Assembly: GCF_016638705.1 (NCBI RefSeq) | Contig: NZ_CP067341.1 | Location: 313,501 to 377,500 of the forward strand | Source: Lysinibacillus agricola | Lineage (GTDB): Bacteria; Bacillota; Bacilli; Bacillales_A; Planococcaceae | DNA: 64,000 bases | Direction of reading: 5' to 3' | Shown: positions 54,439 to 61,706 of the stretch, in pieces | Layout of the letters: each line of letters opens with the position of its first letter | Position numbering within the stretch: position 1 is the first letter of the stretch | Notes under the pieces: generated by a model | Database searches by the model: none | What the model was told of the DNA's origin: nothing | The model's input: only the letters and a program-made list of their open reading frames with translations | Program-made: the position numbers and the translations under genes

Positions 54439-54936
54439 TTGCAACTAATAAAAAAATCAAATATGAAGTTAACAATTGTGGTAACAATGATAATAAGTTT
54501 ATTTATTCTTCCGTTTGGATCAACAGCAATGGCTACTGAAGATTTTGAACAAAAGGGGACAATTATTGCGGAATCTGTTTATTACAATACACTAACAAAA
54601 AAATACGAATTTGATACTGAATTTGCTTTAAGTAATGGTTTGACAAAGAACGAGGTAAACAATGCTGAAGCCTATTTTGAAAGTTTATCAGTGACTGAAG
54701 TAGAGCAGATGAATAATGAGATTGGTTTTGACGAAAGCTTAGAAATGCAAAATGGTGAAATAACACCTAGTTTCATTCCTGCAATTTTAATTCCTATCGC
54801 AAAATATTTGATAGGAACGGCAGGTGCAGTTATTATTTATCATGTAATTACTTATGGTATTATTAAAGCGTGCAAAAATTTAAAAGGTGAATATTGGTTC
54901 TTTACAGATTTTTGTGAAACAAATGGATGGCTTTAA
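54439..54936 (+). CDS. Secreted protein with C-terminal hydrophobic segment; bacteriocin-like candidate
   Basis: 165 residues from TTG 54439 (GGAGG eight bases upstream). A signal peptide (LTIVVTMIISLFILPFGSTA, cleavage after AMA) is followed by an acidic region (EFALSNGLTKNEVNNAEAYF), then a hydrophobic segment PAILIPIAKYLIGTAGAVII and a short cysteine-bearing tail (KACKNLKGEYWFFTDFCETN). A pro-region, hydrophobic core and terminal cysteine pair recall processed peptide toxins, but no family is recognised. The next gene encodes a small membrane protein that could be its immunity partner. Confidence 0.6.
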   Translation: MQLIKKSNMKLTIVVTMIISLFILPFGSTAMATEDFEQKGTIIAESVYYNTLTKKYEFDTEFALSNGLTKNEVNNAEAYFESLSVTEVEQMNNEIGFDESLEMQNGEITPSFIPAILIPIAKYLIGTAGAVIIYHVITYGIIKACKNLKGEYWFFTDFCETNGWL

Positions 54937-54966
54937 TAAAAAATAATAACTGAGGAGGGTTTACTT

Positions 54967-55173
54967 ATGAAATTTTTAGATAGTAATTTTTTTATTTTTA
55001 TTTTGGCTTTTGTAATTGCTATTGCGTTTGTCAACCCACCTGTAATATATGATTTTAAAAGTATAATTTATTTTTCTATTTATTTAATGATTTTAATTTC
55101 AGCTGGATTTGTTACATTAAAGCTTTTATTTAAGATGTTTGATTTGGCTGTTTTGAAATTTAGTAAGAACTGA
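54967..55173 (+). CDS. Small two-helix membrane protein (possible immunity partner)
   Basis: 68 residues with two hydrophobic helices (FFIFILAFVIAIAFVNPPVI and IIYFSIYLMILISAGFVTLK) and a basic C-terminus. GAGGAGG precedes ATG. It is 30 bp behind the secreted protein gene and shares its terminator, so the two are one unit. Immunity to the secreted product is a guess from size and position. Confidence 0.55.
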   Translation: MKFLDSNFFIFILAFVIAIAFVNPPVIYDFKSIIYFSIYLMILISAGFVTLKLLFKMFDLAVLKFSKN

Positions 55174-55202
55174 AAATTCTGTTTTACATGTCTATAAGTG
55201 AG

Positions 55203-55234
55203 AAGTCAACTCGTTAATGGGTTGACTTTTTTTG
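55203..55234 (+). terminator. Terminator after the two-gene unit
   Basis: AAGTCAAC and GGTTGACTT stem with seven T. A group II intron 5' end begins immediately after the T run. Confidence 0.85.
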
Positions 55235-55400
55235 TGTGCCGGGCATGTCCACCAACTAGGTGATGAAAGTTCACTGTGGGCGTTGGGATATGCGAACCAC
55301 TAGCCAAGTGCAAGGACAACCCCGAATGTGATTCGTGTACCTCGGACCAAGGTTTTGCCGCCAGCTTCCTTCAGATTCCGCGTCGCTACGGACATTATGC
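55235..55400 (+). mobile_element. Scrambled class IIC group II intron fragment
   Basis: GTGTGCCGGGCATG at the left end is the typical 5' start of class C introns, which insert right after terminator hairpins, as here. About 80 bases on, the sequence switches strand: the complement of about 55315-55396 reads GTCCGTAGCGACGCGGAATC, TGAAGGAAGC and GGTACACGAATCAC, the next part of domain I. No reverse transcriptase gene or domain V/VI is present. The intron is a dead, internally inverted remnant. Confidence 0.65.
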
Positions 55401-55402
55401 TT

Positions 55403-56118
55403 TACTATGGAATTAATAGCTTCCTTATTTAAGACACCAACAACAATAGCCAAGCCAAACTATGAAATCGATATACGTGAGCAAAATATGATGCATGCGA
55501 TGGTCAAAGTAGGCGCATTTCCGCATCGAAAAGAAATTAAGGATTTTGATTTTGAATTTCAACCTTCAATCAACCCGCAGCAAATCCATGATTTTGCGAC
55601 ATTACGTTTTATTGAAAGCAACGAAAATATTGTATTCTTAGGTCCGAGCGGCGTTGGAAAAACGAATTTGGCATCAGCGATTGGTATAGCAGCTGCAAAG
55701 AAACGCACAAGCACGTATTTTGTGAAGTGCCATGATTTAATCCAGAATTTAAAAAAGGCTCGCCTAGAGAATCGTCTAGAAAGCCGTTTGAAGCATTACA
55801 CCAAATATAAATTACTCATTATTGATGAGATTGGTTATTTACCGATTGATTCGGAGGATGCAAAATTATTCTTCCAGCTCATCGATATGCGTTATGAAAA
55901 ACGCAGCACCATTTTCACAACAAACGTCAACTTCAAGTCCTGGGACGAGGTGTTCCAAGAGACAAAATTAGCAAATGCGATTTTAGATCGCATTTTGCAT
56001 CACGCAACAGTTGTCACAATCGTTGGCAACTCCTATCGTTTGAAGAATCACCTAGCTCCAGAAGGTGAGTAATTTTATACACTATTAAGTGAGCGTTTTT
56101 GTACATAGTTTAGTTGAC
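55403..56118 (+). pseudogene. istB: Truncated IS21-family helper ATPase (istB) and right IS end
   Basis: The frame reads from FKTPTTIAKPNYEIDIREQN to the TAA at 56072. AAA+ motifs are intact: Walker A FLGPSGVGKTNLASAIG, Walker B LLIIDEIGYLPID, and the C-terminal LANAILDRILHHATVV of IstB. About the first 40 residues are replaced by intron sequence and istA is absent. The right IS end (complement TGTCAACTAAACTATGTACA) is near 56118. Confidence 0.8.
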
Positions 56119-56443
56119 ATTTGTAATTAACAAATAAATTCGATGTTTTAATTACATTTCCTATGAGTGTATAATCAGTATTGGATTTTTCGATTAGATT
56201 AAACTTAAAATAAGCTTCATATATGAATTCTTCCCCGTTTTCATCTTTTCTTAATTCTTTTTGAGTGTAGGTTGTATCCTCTTTAATATTTAAATACAGT
56301 TTTTTTAAAATTGCTTCACGTGCGCTTTTTTCCTCATAAACTTCTATAATGTGAGAATTAATATTGATTTTTGAAAAATACAGTGTAACAGACATACAAT
56401 CTTTCTTGAAAATTACATAATATCCATTGTAATGATAAATCAA
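56075..56443 (-). CDS. Hypothetical protein, C-terminus altered by IS21 insertion
   Basis: Up to 122 codons; ATG 56395 (MSVTLYFSKININSHIIEVY) may be the true start. The central part EEKSAREAILKKLYLNIKED and the charged KELRKDENGEEFIYEAYFKF look genuine. The last about 14 codons lie in the IS21 end (KRSLNSV), so the original C-terminus is gone. No family recognised; likely mobile-element cargo. Confidence 0.4.
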   Translation of the reverse strand: MIYHYNGYYVIFKKDCMSVTLYFSKININSHIIEVYEEKSAREAILKKLYLNIKEDTTYTQKELRKDENGEEFIYEAYFKFNLIEKSNTDYTLIGNVIKTSNLFVNYKCQLNYVQKRSLNSV

Positions 56444-56564
56444 ATAGATGAGAAATACTATAGACTGTTCTTGATTTGAATTTGTTCACTTATTACGTTT
56501 TACTAAGCTTTTTCATGCGATATTTTAAATTTTTGCACACGATTTGCACACGATAGAAAATTGC

Positions 56565-56823
56565 ATAAAAAAATCACCCTCCATTATTGGAGGGTGATTC
56601 TCTCAAAAGCCATGTGGCTGTATGATTAAATTAAAAAGCCGCGTATGCCGTAGTTATTATAGAAAGTTTTAAACCACCACTCCTCAAAGTGGGTGTTCGC
56701 AGAAGCTTTCCTGCTTATCCTCATGCACCATGGTGTGAGGCCCGTCATTCCAACTCCAATAATAAAACTCCCTTTTACAGCTTAAAGGTTAAAACTTAAT
56801 ATTGTACGAACAATGCAGCCTTT
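56565..56823 (-). ncRNA. Candidate short structured transcript / small gene
   Basis: On the minus strand TTGCAA (56858-56853), 17 bp and TATTAT (56835-56830) form a near-consensus promoter. About 258 nt later AATCACCCTCCA and GGAGGGTGATT form a terminator with a T7 run. Between them GGGAGTTTTA/TAAAACTTTC closes a domain containing hairpins CCTCACACC/GGTGCATGAGG, GCAG/CTGC and CCACT/AGTGG. A 40-codon ORF is inside. The 3' 124 bp are duplicated at 53726. Confidence 0.5.
56626..56748 (-). CDS. Small ORF, 40 residues, within the 56.6-kb transcript
   Basis: ATG 56748 follows GGAG by five bases. The product starts MTGLTPWCMRISRKASANTH and ends FEEWWFKTFYNNYGIRGFLI. In the duplicate at 53.7 kb the last 20 residues are preserved and the frame stays open upstream with a different sequence. 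Aromatic-rich, no signal peptide. Real peptide or chance frame in a structured RNA cannot be separated here. Confidence 0.35.
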   Translation of the reverse strand: MTGLTPWCMRISRKASANTHFEEWWFKTFYNNYGIRGFLI

Positions 56824-57071
56824 AAGGATATAATAAGGCATGTTAAATAAACTTGCAAGTAAGATGGTTTGTACAAAAAAGTCAATGGGCAAGTGTCCCA
56901 ATTCATACATTTCCAGAATGAAATATCTCCAAAAGCTTGAAACAGATTCAAATATTATTCACAAATGCGAACGAAAAATACGAACAACCTTTACTTAGTA
57001 GGGCTTAGTATGTAAGATAAAGGAGCATATATAGGGTTTACCTAGATAAAAAGTAAAAGGAGGAAGCAGAA

Positions 57072-57410
57072 ATGGCAGCTTATCCAAATTGTCCAAAATG
57101 TAATTCTGAATACACATATGAGGATGGAACGAACTTCGTATGTCCAGAATGTGCGCATGAGTGGAGTACTGATGGAACGGAGCAGGAGGCAGATTCGCTA
57201 ATCGTAAAGGATGCTAATGGCAATCTACTTGCGGACGGCGATTCTGTTACAGTTATTAAGGATTTAAAGGTTAAAGGTAGTTCTTCAACATTAAAAATTG
57301 GGACAAAGGTGAAAAGCATTCGTCTCGTTGAAGGCGATCACAATATTGATTGTAAAATCGATGGCTTTGGTGCAATGAAATTAAAGTCAGAGTTCGTAAA
57401 AAAAGCATAA
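57072..57410 (+). CDS. yjdM: YjdM/PhnA-family zinc-ribbon protein
   Basis: 112 residues. An N-terminal zinc ribbon ([27 protein letters not shown]) is followed by a small beta domain ([40 protein letters not shown]). The family was named for alkylphosphonate use but its function is not proven. AAGGAGG precedes ATG; own terminator. Confidence 0.9.
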   Translation: MAAYPNCPKCNSEYTYEDGTNFVCPECAHEWSTDGTEQEADSLIVKDANGNLLADGDSVTVIKDLKVKGSSSTLKIGTKVKSIRLVEGDHNIDCKIDGFGAMKLKSEFVKKA

Positions 57411-57418
57411 TTACTGTA

Positions 57419-57487
57419 AAAAGAGTCGTGAAATGAAGCTCCCCAACTTGATGTTGGAAGGCCATTCTAAATCGACTCTTTTTTATT
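57419..57487 (+). terminator. Terminator after yjdM
   Basis: AAAAGAGTCG and CGACTCTTTT enclose an inner hairpin (CCCAACTTGATGTTGG), then TTTATTTTTATT. Confidence 0.8.
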
Positions 57488-57715
57488 TTTATTCAGTAGG
57501 TGTCTAAACACCTACTGAAATAGAGAAACACAGTCTAAGAACGCCACGTCCTGTGGCAACGACTGAGTGATCAACATCATGCTGTTGCTGACGCTTCGCT
57601 TTCGCACAGACAAAACCTTTTGCTGACGCTACGTTAGCACTACGCTATCGCGCAAAAAACATCTGTTGGCTCAAAGCCTCCGGACTCAATTATGCCAAGG
57701 TGAAATTGATTTTAA
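57488..57715. repeat. Hairpin repeat element, copy 3
   Basis: Opens with CAGTAGGTGT/ACACCTACTG, contains CCACGTCCTGTGG and other short hairpins and GCTGACGCT twice, then AAAGCCTCCGGACTCAATTA and TGCCAAGGTGAAATTGA. The opening hairpin, CCTCCGG and AATNATGCC-AGG blocks are shared with 37370-37564, although their order and the filler differ. Same dispersed family. Confidence 0.6.
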
Positions 57716-57734
57716 TAAAAAATTTAGTAATTAC

Positions 57735-57760
57735 TGTAACATTTAGCAAAGACATACGTT
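57735..57760 (+). promoter_or_regulatory. ECF-type promoter of the sigma factor operon
   Basis: TGTAAC (57735-57740), 16 bp, CGTT (57757-57760). An AAC-containing -35 with a CGT -10 at this distance is the general ECF sigma pattern, so the operon is probably transcribed by its own sigma factor. Confidence 0.65.
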
Positions 57761-57792
57761 TTACTTGTGAAAAACGAAATGAGGGAGATGGC

Positions 57793-58323
57793 ATGGACAG
57801 ACAGCGGAAAAACGAGCTTGAGCAACTTTATGAAAAATACGCGAAATCGTTATATTATTTTCTGCTGAAGATGTCTGGTTCAGTGCATATAGCGGAGGAT
57901 TTAGTGCAAGAAACATTTGTACGAGCTACGATATCGCTGTCATTTTATAAAGAGGAGGATGTGAGAGCATGGTTATTCAAAGTTGCACGGAACACGTATT
58001 TAGATGAATGGCGTAAGCAGAAAAGGCGAAGGACTATTCCATTCGCACACTTATTTTGGAAAGATGAAATGCTAAGTCCGTATGGGTTACCAGAAGAGGA
58101 TTTTTTAACGCAGGAAGTGACAGAAGATGTACAGGCGTTGCTGAAATTTTTACCTGAAAATTACCGAACGATTTTATATTTACGTGAATATGAACAATTC
58201 ACCTACTTAGAATTGCAGGAGGCCCTAGAGCTTTCTGAGGGGCAGGTGAAAATACTTTTGCATCGTGCCCGAAAAAGATTAGAAGAAATAGTGAAAAAGA
58301 ATGGAGGTTTCCAACATGACTGA
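57793..58323 (+). CDS. ECF-type RNA polymerase sigma factor
   Basis: 176 residues from ATG 57793 (GAGGGAGA upstream). Region 2 (YYFLLKMSGSVHIAEDLVQE, TFVRATISL, DVRAWLFKVARNTYLDEWRK) and region 4 (LPENYRTILYLREYEQFTYL, ELQEALELSEGQVKILLHRA) are complete. It is translationally coupled to a membrane-bound sigma regulator gene (8-bp overlap), the usual s-factor/anti-s pair. The trigger is probably envelope stress but is not shown. Confidence 0.9.
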   Translation: MDRQRKNELEQLYEKYAKSLYYFLLKMSGSVHIAEDLVQETFVRATISLSFYKEEDVRAWLFKVARNTYLDEWRKQKRRRTIPFAHLFWKDEMLSPYGLPEEDFLTQEVTEDVQALLKFLPENYRTILYLREYEQFTYLELQEALELSEGQVKILLHRARKRLEEIVKKNGGFQHD

Positions 58324-59320
58324 GTGGTCGCAGGGGAATGAAAAAAAGATTTTAAGAAAATACCGTTTTACGTTAACATTTCGAGTACTGCGTATATTGC
58401 TAATATGCTTCGTTATTTATGCTCTCTATATAGCAGGGGTGTCCATCGTTTTTGATAAAACGCGTCCTGATCTTAAACATGCTTATAACTCTTTAATGGT
58501 ATTTGAATGGCTACATCCAAATATGAAAGGTCAATATTCTATGGATTCGCCTGCTGAAATAACACCATTCCTGACACAAAAATTTAGCTATCCTCTAGAG
58601 AAGCAGGTAGGAAAGGAAAAGGTTGTAGTCGGCGAAATGCATGTTGAAAAATCTATAATGAATTCTAATTCATCTCTGAGTATGGACTTACCGTCGACAA
58701 ATACATCACAACAATTTAATTTTAATTTACCCGAAGATCCGGTAACGGGAAAAGCAACCTCATCTCAACTTAACAATAATATATGGAAGATATTAGAAGA
58801 ATTACCTGATGGAACTGTAGCGGAAATGGCATTTTCAATTTCAACATTTAAAGAGCCTATAGAATTGGTAAAAATGCTTGCTCCGTACGACGTCCAAATC
58901 GTTTGGATGCCATTATATACAGGTGAGTTTAAATCCTTTGAACCAACTGCTTCTGGCCGCTCCAGTGGTACAATTACAATTTATGATAGAATCGGTCTAT
59001 CAGGAGGCTTAACAGTTAGTGATGATTATTCACATATATCTGAAGCACAGGACTTATCAAGTAATGTGAAAGATAGCCAGCGTTGGATGGTAAGAAATAT
59101 GGAAAAACTATTGAAAAATGAAAAGAAAAGCTATTATGAGGAGTTTCTCGGTTTACACCATTTGCAAGAACGCTATGATTATATAAAAAAGAATGGATTT
59201 CAAGCTTATGGTGCTGTTGTAACAGGACCGGCAAAAAAGTTATGGATGCTTCAAGATTTAGAAGGTATTTCTAATGAAATGCTAGGGGATGTTGAACTTA
59301 TGAATGGGTATAATTGGTGA
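58316..59320 (+). CDS. Membrane anti-sigma/sigma-regulator protein
   Basis: 334 residues from ATG 58316 (GGAGG upstream). A short cytoplasmic N-terminus (WSQGNEKKILRKYRFTLTFR) binds sigma in such proteins; one helix follows (VLRILLICFVIYALYIAGVS), then a large external sensor domain (QYSMDSPAEITPFLTQKFSY, DGTVAEMAFSISTFKEPIEL, GLHHLQERYDYIKKNGFQAY). Matches the sigma-factor-regulator N- and C-terminal domains. Overlaps the sigma gene. Confidence 0.85.
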   Translation: MTEWSQGNEKKILRKYRFTLTFRVLRILLICFVIYALYIAGVSIVFDKTRPDLKHAYNSLMVFEWLHPNMKGQYSMDSPAEITPFLTQKFSYPLEKQVGKEKVVVGEMHVEKSIMNSNSSLSMDLPSTNTSQQFNFNLPEDPVTGKATSSQLNNNIWKILEELPDGTVAEMAFSISTFKEPIELVKMLAPYDVQIVWMPLYTGEFKSFEPTASGRSSGTITIYDRIGLSGGLTVSDDYSHISEAQDLSSNVKDSQRWMVRNMEKLLKNEKKSYYEEFLGLHHLQERYDYIKKNGFQAYGAVVTGPAKKLWMLQDLEGISNEMLGDVELMNGYNW

Positions 59321-59325
59321 TGAAA

Positions 59326-59358
59326 GAAGTTGTCTCAGATACTTAAGACAACTTCCTT
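59326..59358. terminator. Terminator of sigma operon
   Basis: GAAGTTGTCT and AGACAACTTC stem, then CTTCTG. The T tract is weak. It lies between convergent genes. Confidence 0.65.
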
Positions 59359-59373
59359 CTGCAAGGTGGAACA

Positions 59374-59886
59374 TTATTTTGTAAACCTACGAAATAAAAT
59401 AGCAAAAGCGGCACCAAATAGTGCAAAAATAGTATGTAAAAGTGCTATGTAGCTAGCTCCAATCAACAGTGTACCAATTTCCGTTAAGGAGTAGTGGGTG
59501 ACATAGAGTGAATTATTGATATTGTTAATAATGGCCCATACAAAAACAGGTACAGAGCTGATGACAAAAACAATCCAAATATTTTTGTAAAAGAAATAAG
59601 TAAGACAGCCAAAAATCGCGTATGATACAGCAAAGCTCGTTTGATTGCCAAGTAAGGAAGAGTTAATGGCAAACATAAAGGATAGTACGATAAAAACAAG
59701 GTGGAAAAATGTTACCGTTCTTTTCATTAGTAAATGATAGCCTTGTGTTTGCTTTGAAGTAGCAAGTTGCCGGCAATGCTCACAATTAGCTAAATGGTGT
59801 TCGACAAATTGTATAGTAGTTGCTTGGAGCGCTTGTTTCTTATACAAAAGTAATAAATCCTCTACAATTGAACATTCCTGTGACAA
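59374..59886 (-). CDS. Zinc-finger anti-sigma-like membrane protein
   Basis: 170 residues from TTG 59886 (GGAGGG six bases upstream). The N-terminus has the zf-HC2 motif H-x3-C-x2-C in FVEHHLANCEHCRQL (about residue 32). Then four to five helices follow. Such proteins bind a sigma factor in the cytoplasm, so a link to the ECF system across the convergent boundary is plausible but unproven. No cognate sigma gene is directly upstream of it. Confidence 0.7.
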   Translation of the reverse strand: MSQECSIVEDLLLLYKKQALQATTIQFVEHHLANCEHCRQLATSKQTQGYHLLMKRTVTFFHLVFIVLSFMFAINSSLLGNQTSFAVSYAIFGCLTYFFYKNIWIVFVISSVPVFVWAIINNINNSLYVTHYSLTEIGTLLIGASYIALLHTIFALFGAAFAILFRRFTK

Positions 59887-59990
59887 AAGCTTCCCTCCAA
59901 TCGGTCTCCTTTCATTATACGACTTTTTTGAGGAAATAAAAAAAGCCTTCCGCGAGTTCATTCGTTCGGAAAACTTGTACATGCACTTTA

Positions 59991-60629
59991 TTAATTTGAT
60001 GTTAACACTTCATTTGTCAAAGCTTGAATATCAATATGTGTTTTTTCCTTCACAGCATCCTTCAGAATCTCAGTACGGAAATAGTGAACCGAAGCTTCAA
60101 GTGGAATAGCTAAAATCTTGGAAAGAGCTGATTGATACATATGCACAAATTCTTTATCTGTGTTTCCGCGTTTTAACTCAGCAAAGGCTTCATAAAATTG
60201 GTCAAGCTTATCAGCAAACTCAAGTAGGCGACCCTCTATAGTTTTATCCTTGCCTTCTTTCATGCGCTCAAAGAAGACAGCCTGAAACTCTTGAGGGATC
60301 TCATCAATAATAAATTTCTCCATCATTTTGTCTTCCACATGTGCAAGCATTTGCTTAAGCTCTGGGCTCGCATGCTTTACCGGAGTTTTAATATCGCCGA
60401 TAAATACTTCAGCAAAGTCGTGGTTGATTGTTTTTTCATATAATGATTTCCAATTAATTGTAGCTCCATTCATTTCCTCAAGTGTGGCAAAGAACATCGC
60501 ATACTGTGATACCTTCCAAGAGTGAGCAGCCACATTGTGCTCTTCAAATTTGAAGCGTCCAGGGCAACGAATAATACGCTCTAGGTCATTAAGACTTGTA
60601 AAAAATTGATGAATTCCTATAAAAATCAC
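59991..60629 (-). CDS. HD-domain phosphohydrolase (YfbR-like 5'-nucleotidase)
   Basis: About 210 residues. Metal-site residues of the HD superfamily: EEHNVAAHSWKVSQYAMFFA (about 29), NHDFAEVFIGD (about 68) and LLEFADKLDQFYEAFAEL (about 135). YfbR-type enzymes dephosphorylate deoxynucleoside monophosphates. The start is odd: GTG 60629 overlaps the ribosome site AAAAGGAG, while the well-spaced codon is ATA/ATT (giving M-GIHQFF). Either a non-standard start is used or a start mutated. Confidence 0.8.
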   Translation of the reverse strand: MIFIGIHQFFTSLNDLERIIRCPGRFKFEEHNVAAHSWKVSQYAMFFATLEEMNGATINWKSLYEKTINHDFAEVFIGDIKTPVKHASPELKQMLAHVEDKMMEKFIIDEIPQEFQAVFFERMKEGKDKTIEGRLLEFADKLDQFYEAFAELKRGNTDKEFVHMYQSALSKILAIPLEASVHYFRTEILKDAVKEKTHIDIQALTNEVLTSN

Positions 60630-60757
60630 TCCTTTTCGTTCTATAAGTGCATATTACTATAATATGTTTCGAAGTGTCTAGGGATATAAATTTACAAAGG
60701 GTTAAAGGGCATTTTTTAATGTTGGTTCCCAAAAAAGTGCCCCAAACCCTAACGATT

Positions 60758-61069
60758 TTAAACAATTAACTTAGTGATGAGTTTCGCGGCCTCTTTTTCC
60801 TTTTCTTTTAAAGAGTGTGCATAATAATCTAAAACAGTATTAGGTGTATCGCCAAGCATTTTCGCAACTACTGTTATTGCAACTCCTTGAGCACATAATA
60901 AGGATGCAAAGGAATGCCTTAAACCATGAGCTGTTATTCTTTTAGAAATCGCTTTATTCTCATAGGCAGTGTTCAAAATACGATTAACAATATTTCTACC
61001 TACACAATTAAGAGTTCTCAAATTGATAAAGACATGATCACTTTCTTTATGTTTTATTCCATAACGCAT
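60758..61069 (-). pseudogene. Prophage tyrosine integrase, C-terminal third
   Basis: 103 codons: KRITAHGLRHSFASLLCAQG (catalytic R and H), VVAKMLGDTPNTVLDYYAHS (catalytic Y). The N-terminal and core-binding regions are absent; upstream sequence switches to a plus-strand phage gene end at about 61085. It marks the left edge of the collapsed prophage. Confidence 0.85.
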
Positions 61070-61090
61070 TTTTTGTTCAATTTATTTTTA

Positions 61091-61225
61091 GTAGGTAAAT
61101 TAAATTGGACCTACGTGTTTAAAAATATTAGATACAGTTATGATAATGATAAATGGCCACATACAGATAAGAATCTCTCGCTAGAAGTTAGAAACATCTA
61201 TATTGATGGAATAAAAAAAGATTAA
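61091..61225 (+). pseudogene. 3' end of a phage late gene
   Basis: 45 codons reading VGKLNWTYVFKNIRYSYDND, then KWPHTDKNLSLEVRNIYIDG and IKKD-stop. Position directly before the holin suggests a tail or baseplate protein. The 5' part was lost in the deletion that joined it to the integrase. A terminator-like hairpin (GCCTTCCACAAA/TTTGTGGAGGGC) follows at 61265-61292. Confidence 0.5.
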
Positions 61226-61319
61226 TGTTATTAAGCACTCTTATATTTAGGGTACTTTTTAAAATGCCTTCCACAAAATTTGTGGAGGGCTTTTATTATG
61301 CAGAAAAGGACGGTGTCTT

Positions 61320-61706
61320 ATGGACATTGCACAATTAATTCAATATCCGTTTTTATCATTAGTACCAACAACGATTTTATATATGCTACTTGCTTATTTC
61401 GCATTTAAAGTATTGGATTTTGCAACAGGCTTATTGAAAACATGGAAGAAGGTATCGCCTTATCAATCAAGGATTATGCGCGATGGTATCATTCGATGGA
61501 TTGGGGAGCTGGTTGCAATTACATTTGTTATCCTACTTGATTTAATTTTTGGCTTAGATTTCTATTTAACAGGCTTCACATTAGCTTTATTCCTATACAA
61601 AGAAGGTGGTTCAATCGCTGAGAACCTTCAAACATTAGGTGTAGATATGCCTGGAATTATTGGAGAAACAATTGAAAAACTTAACAAAGAAGGTGGGCGC
61701 AAATGA
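61320..61706 (+). CDS. Phage holin
   Basis: 128 residues with three to four helices (LVPTTILYMLLAYFAFKVLD; GELVAITFVILLDLIFGLDF) and a charged C-terminus (NLQTLGVDMPGIIGETIEKL). Matches the phage holin family with a TcdE/Cph1-like layout. It overlaps the amidase gene by 4 bp; the pair is the prophage lysis cassette. AAAGGACGG precedes ATG. Confidence 0.85.
   Translation: MDIAQLIQYPFLSLVPTTILYMLLAYFAFKVLDFATGLLKTWKKVSPYQSRIMRDGIIRWIGELVAITFVILLDLIFGLDFYLTGFTLALFLYKEGGSIAENLQTLGVDMPGIIGETIEKLNKEGGRK

Noticed and set aside
56565..56823. Identification of the 56.6-kb unit as 6S RNA, tmRNA or SRP RNA
   Set aside because: No T-arm or tag sequence, no 6S central-bubble layout and no SRP Alu or GGAAGCAGG-type motifs were found.
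57536..57690. Possible RNA gene in the GC-richer stretch after yjdM
   Set aside because: Its ends match the dispersed hairpin repeat family and no promoter was seen.
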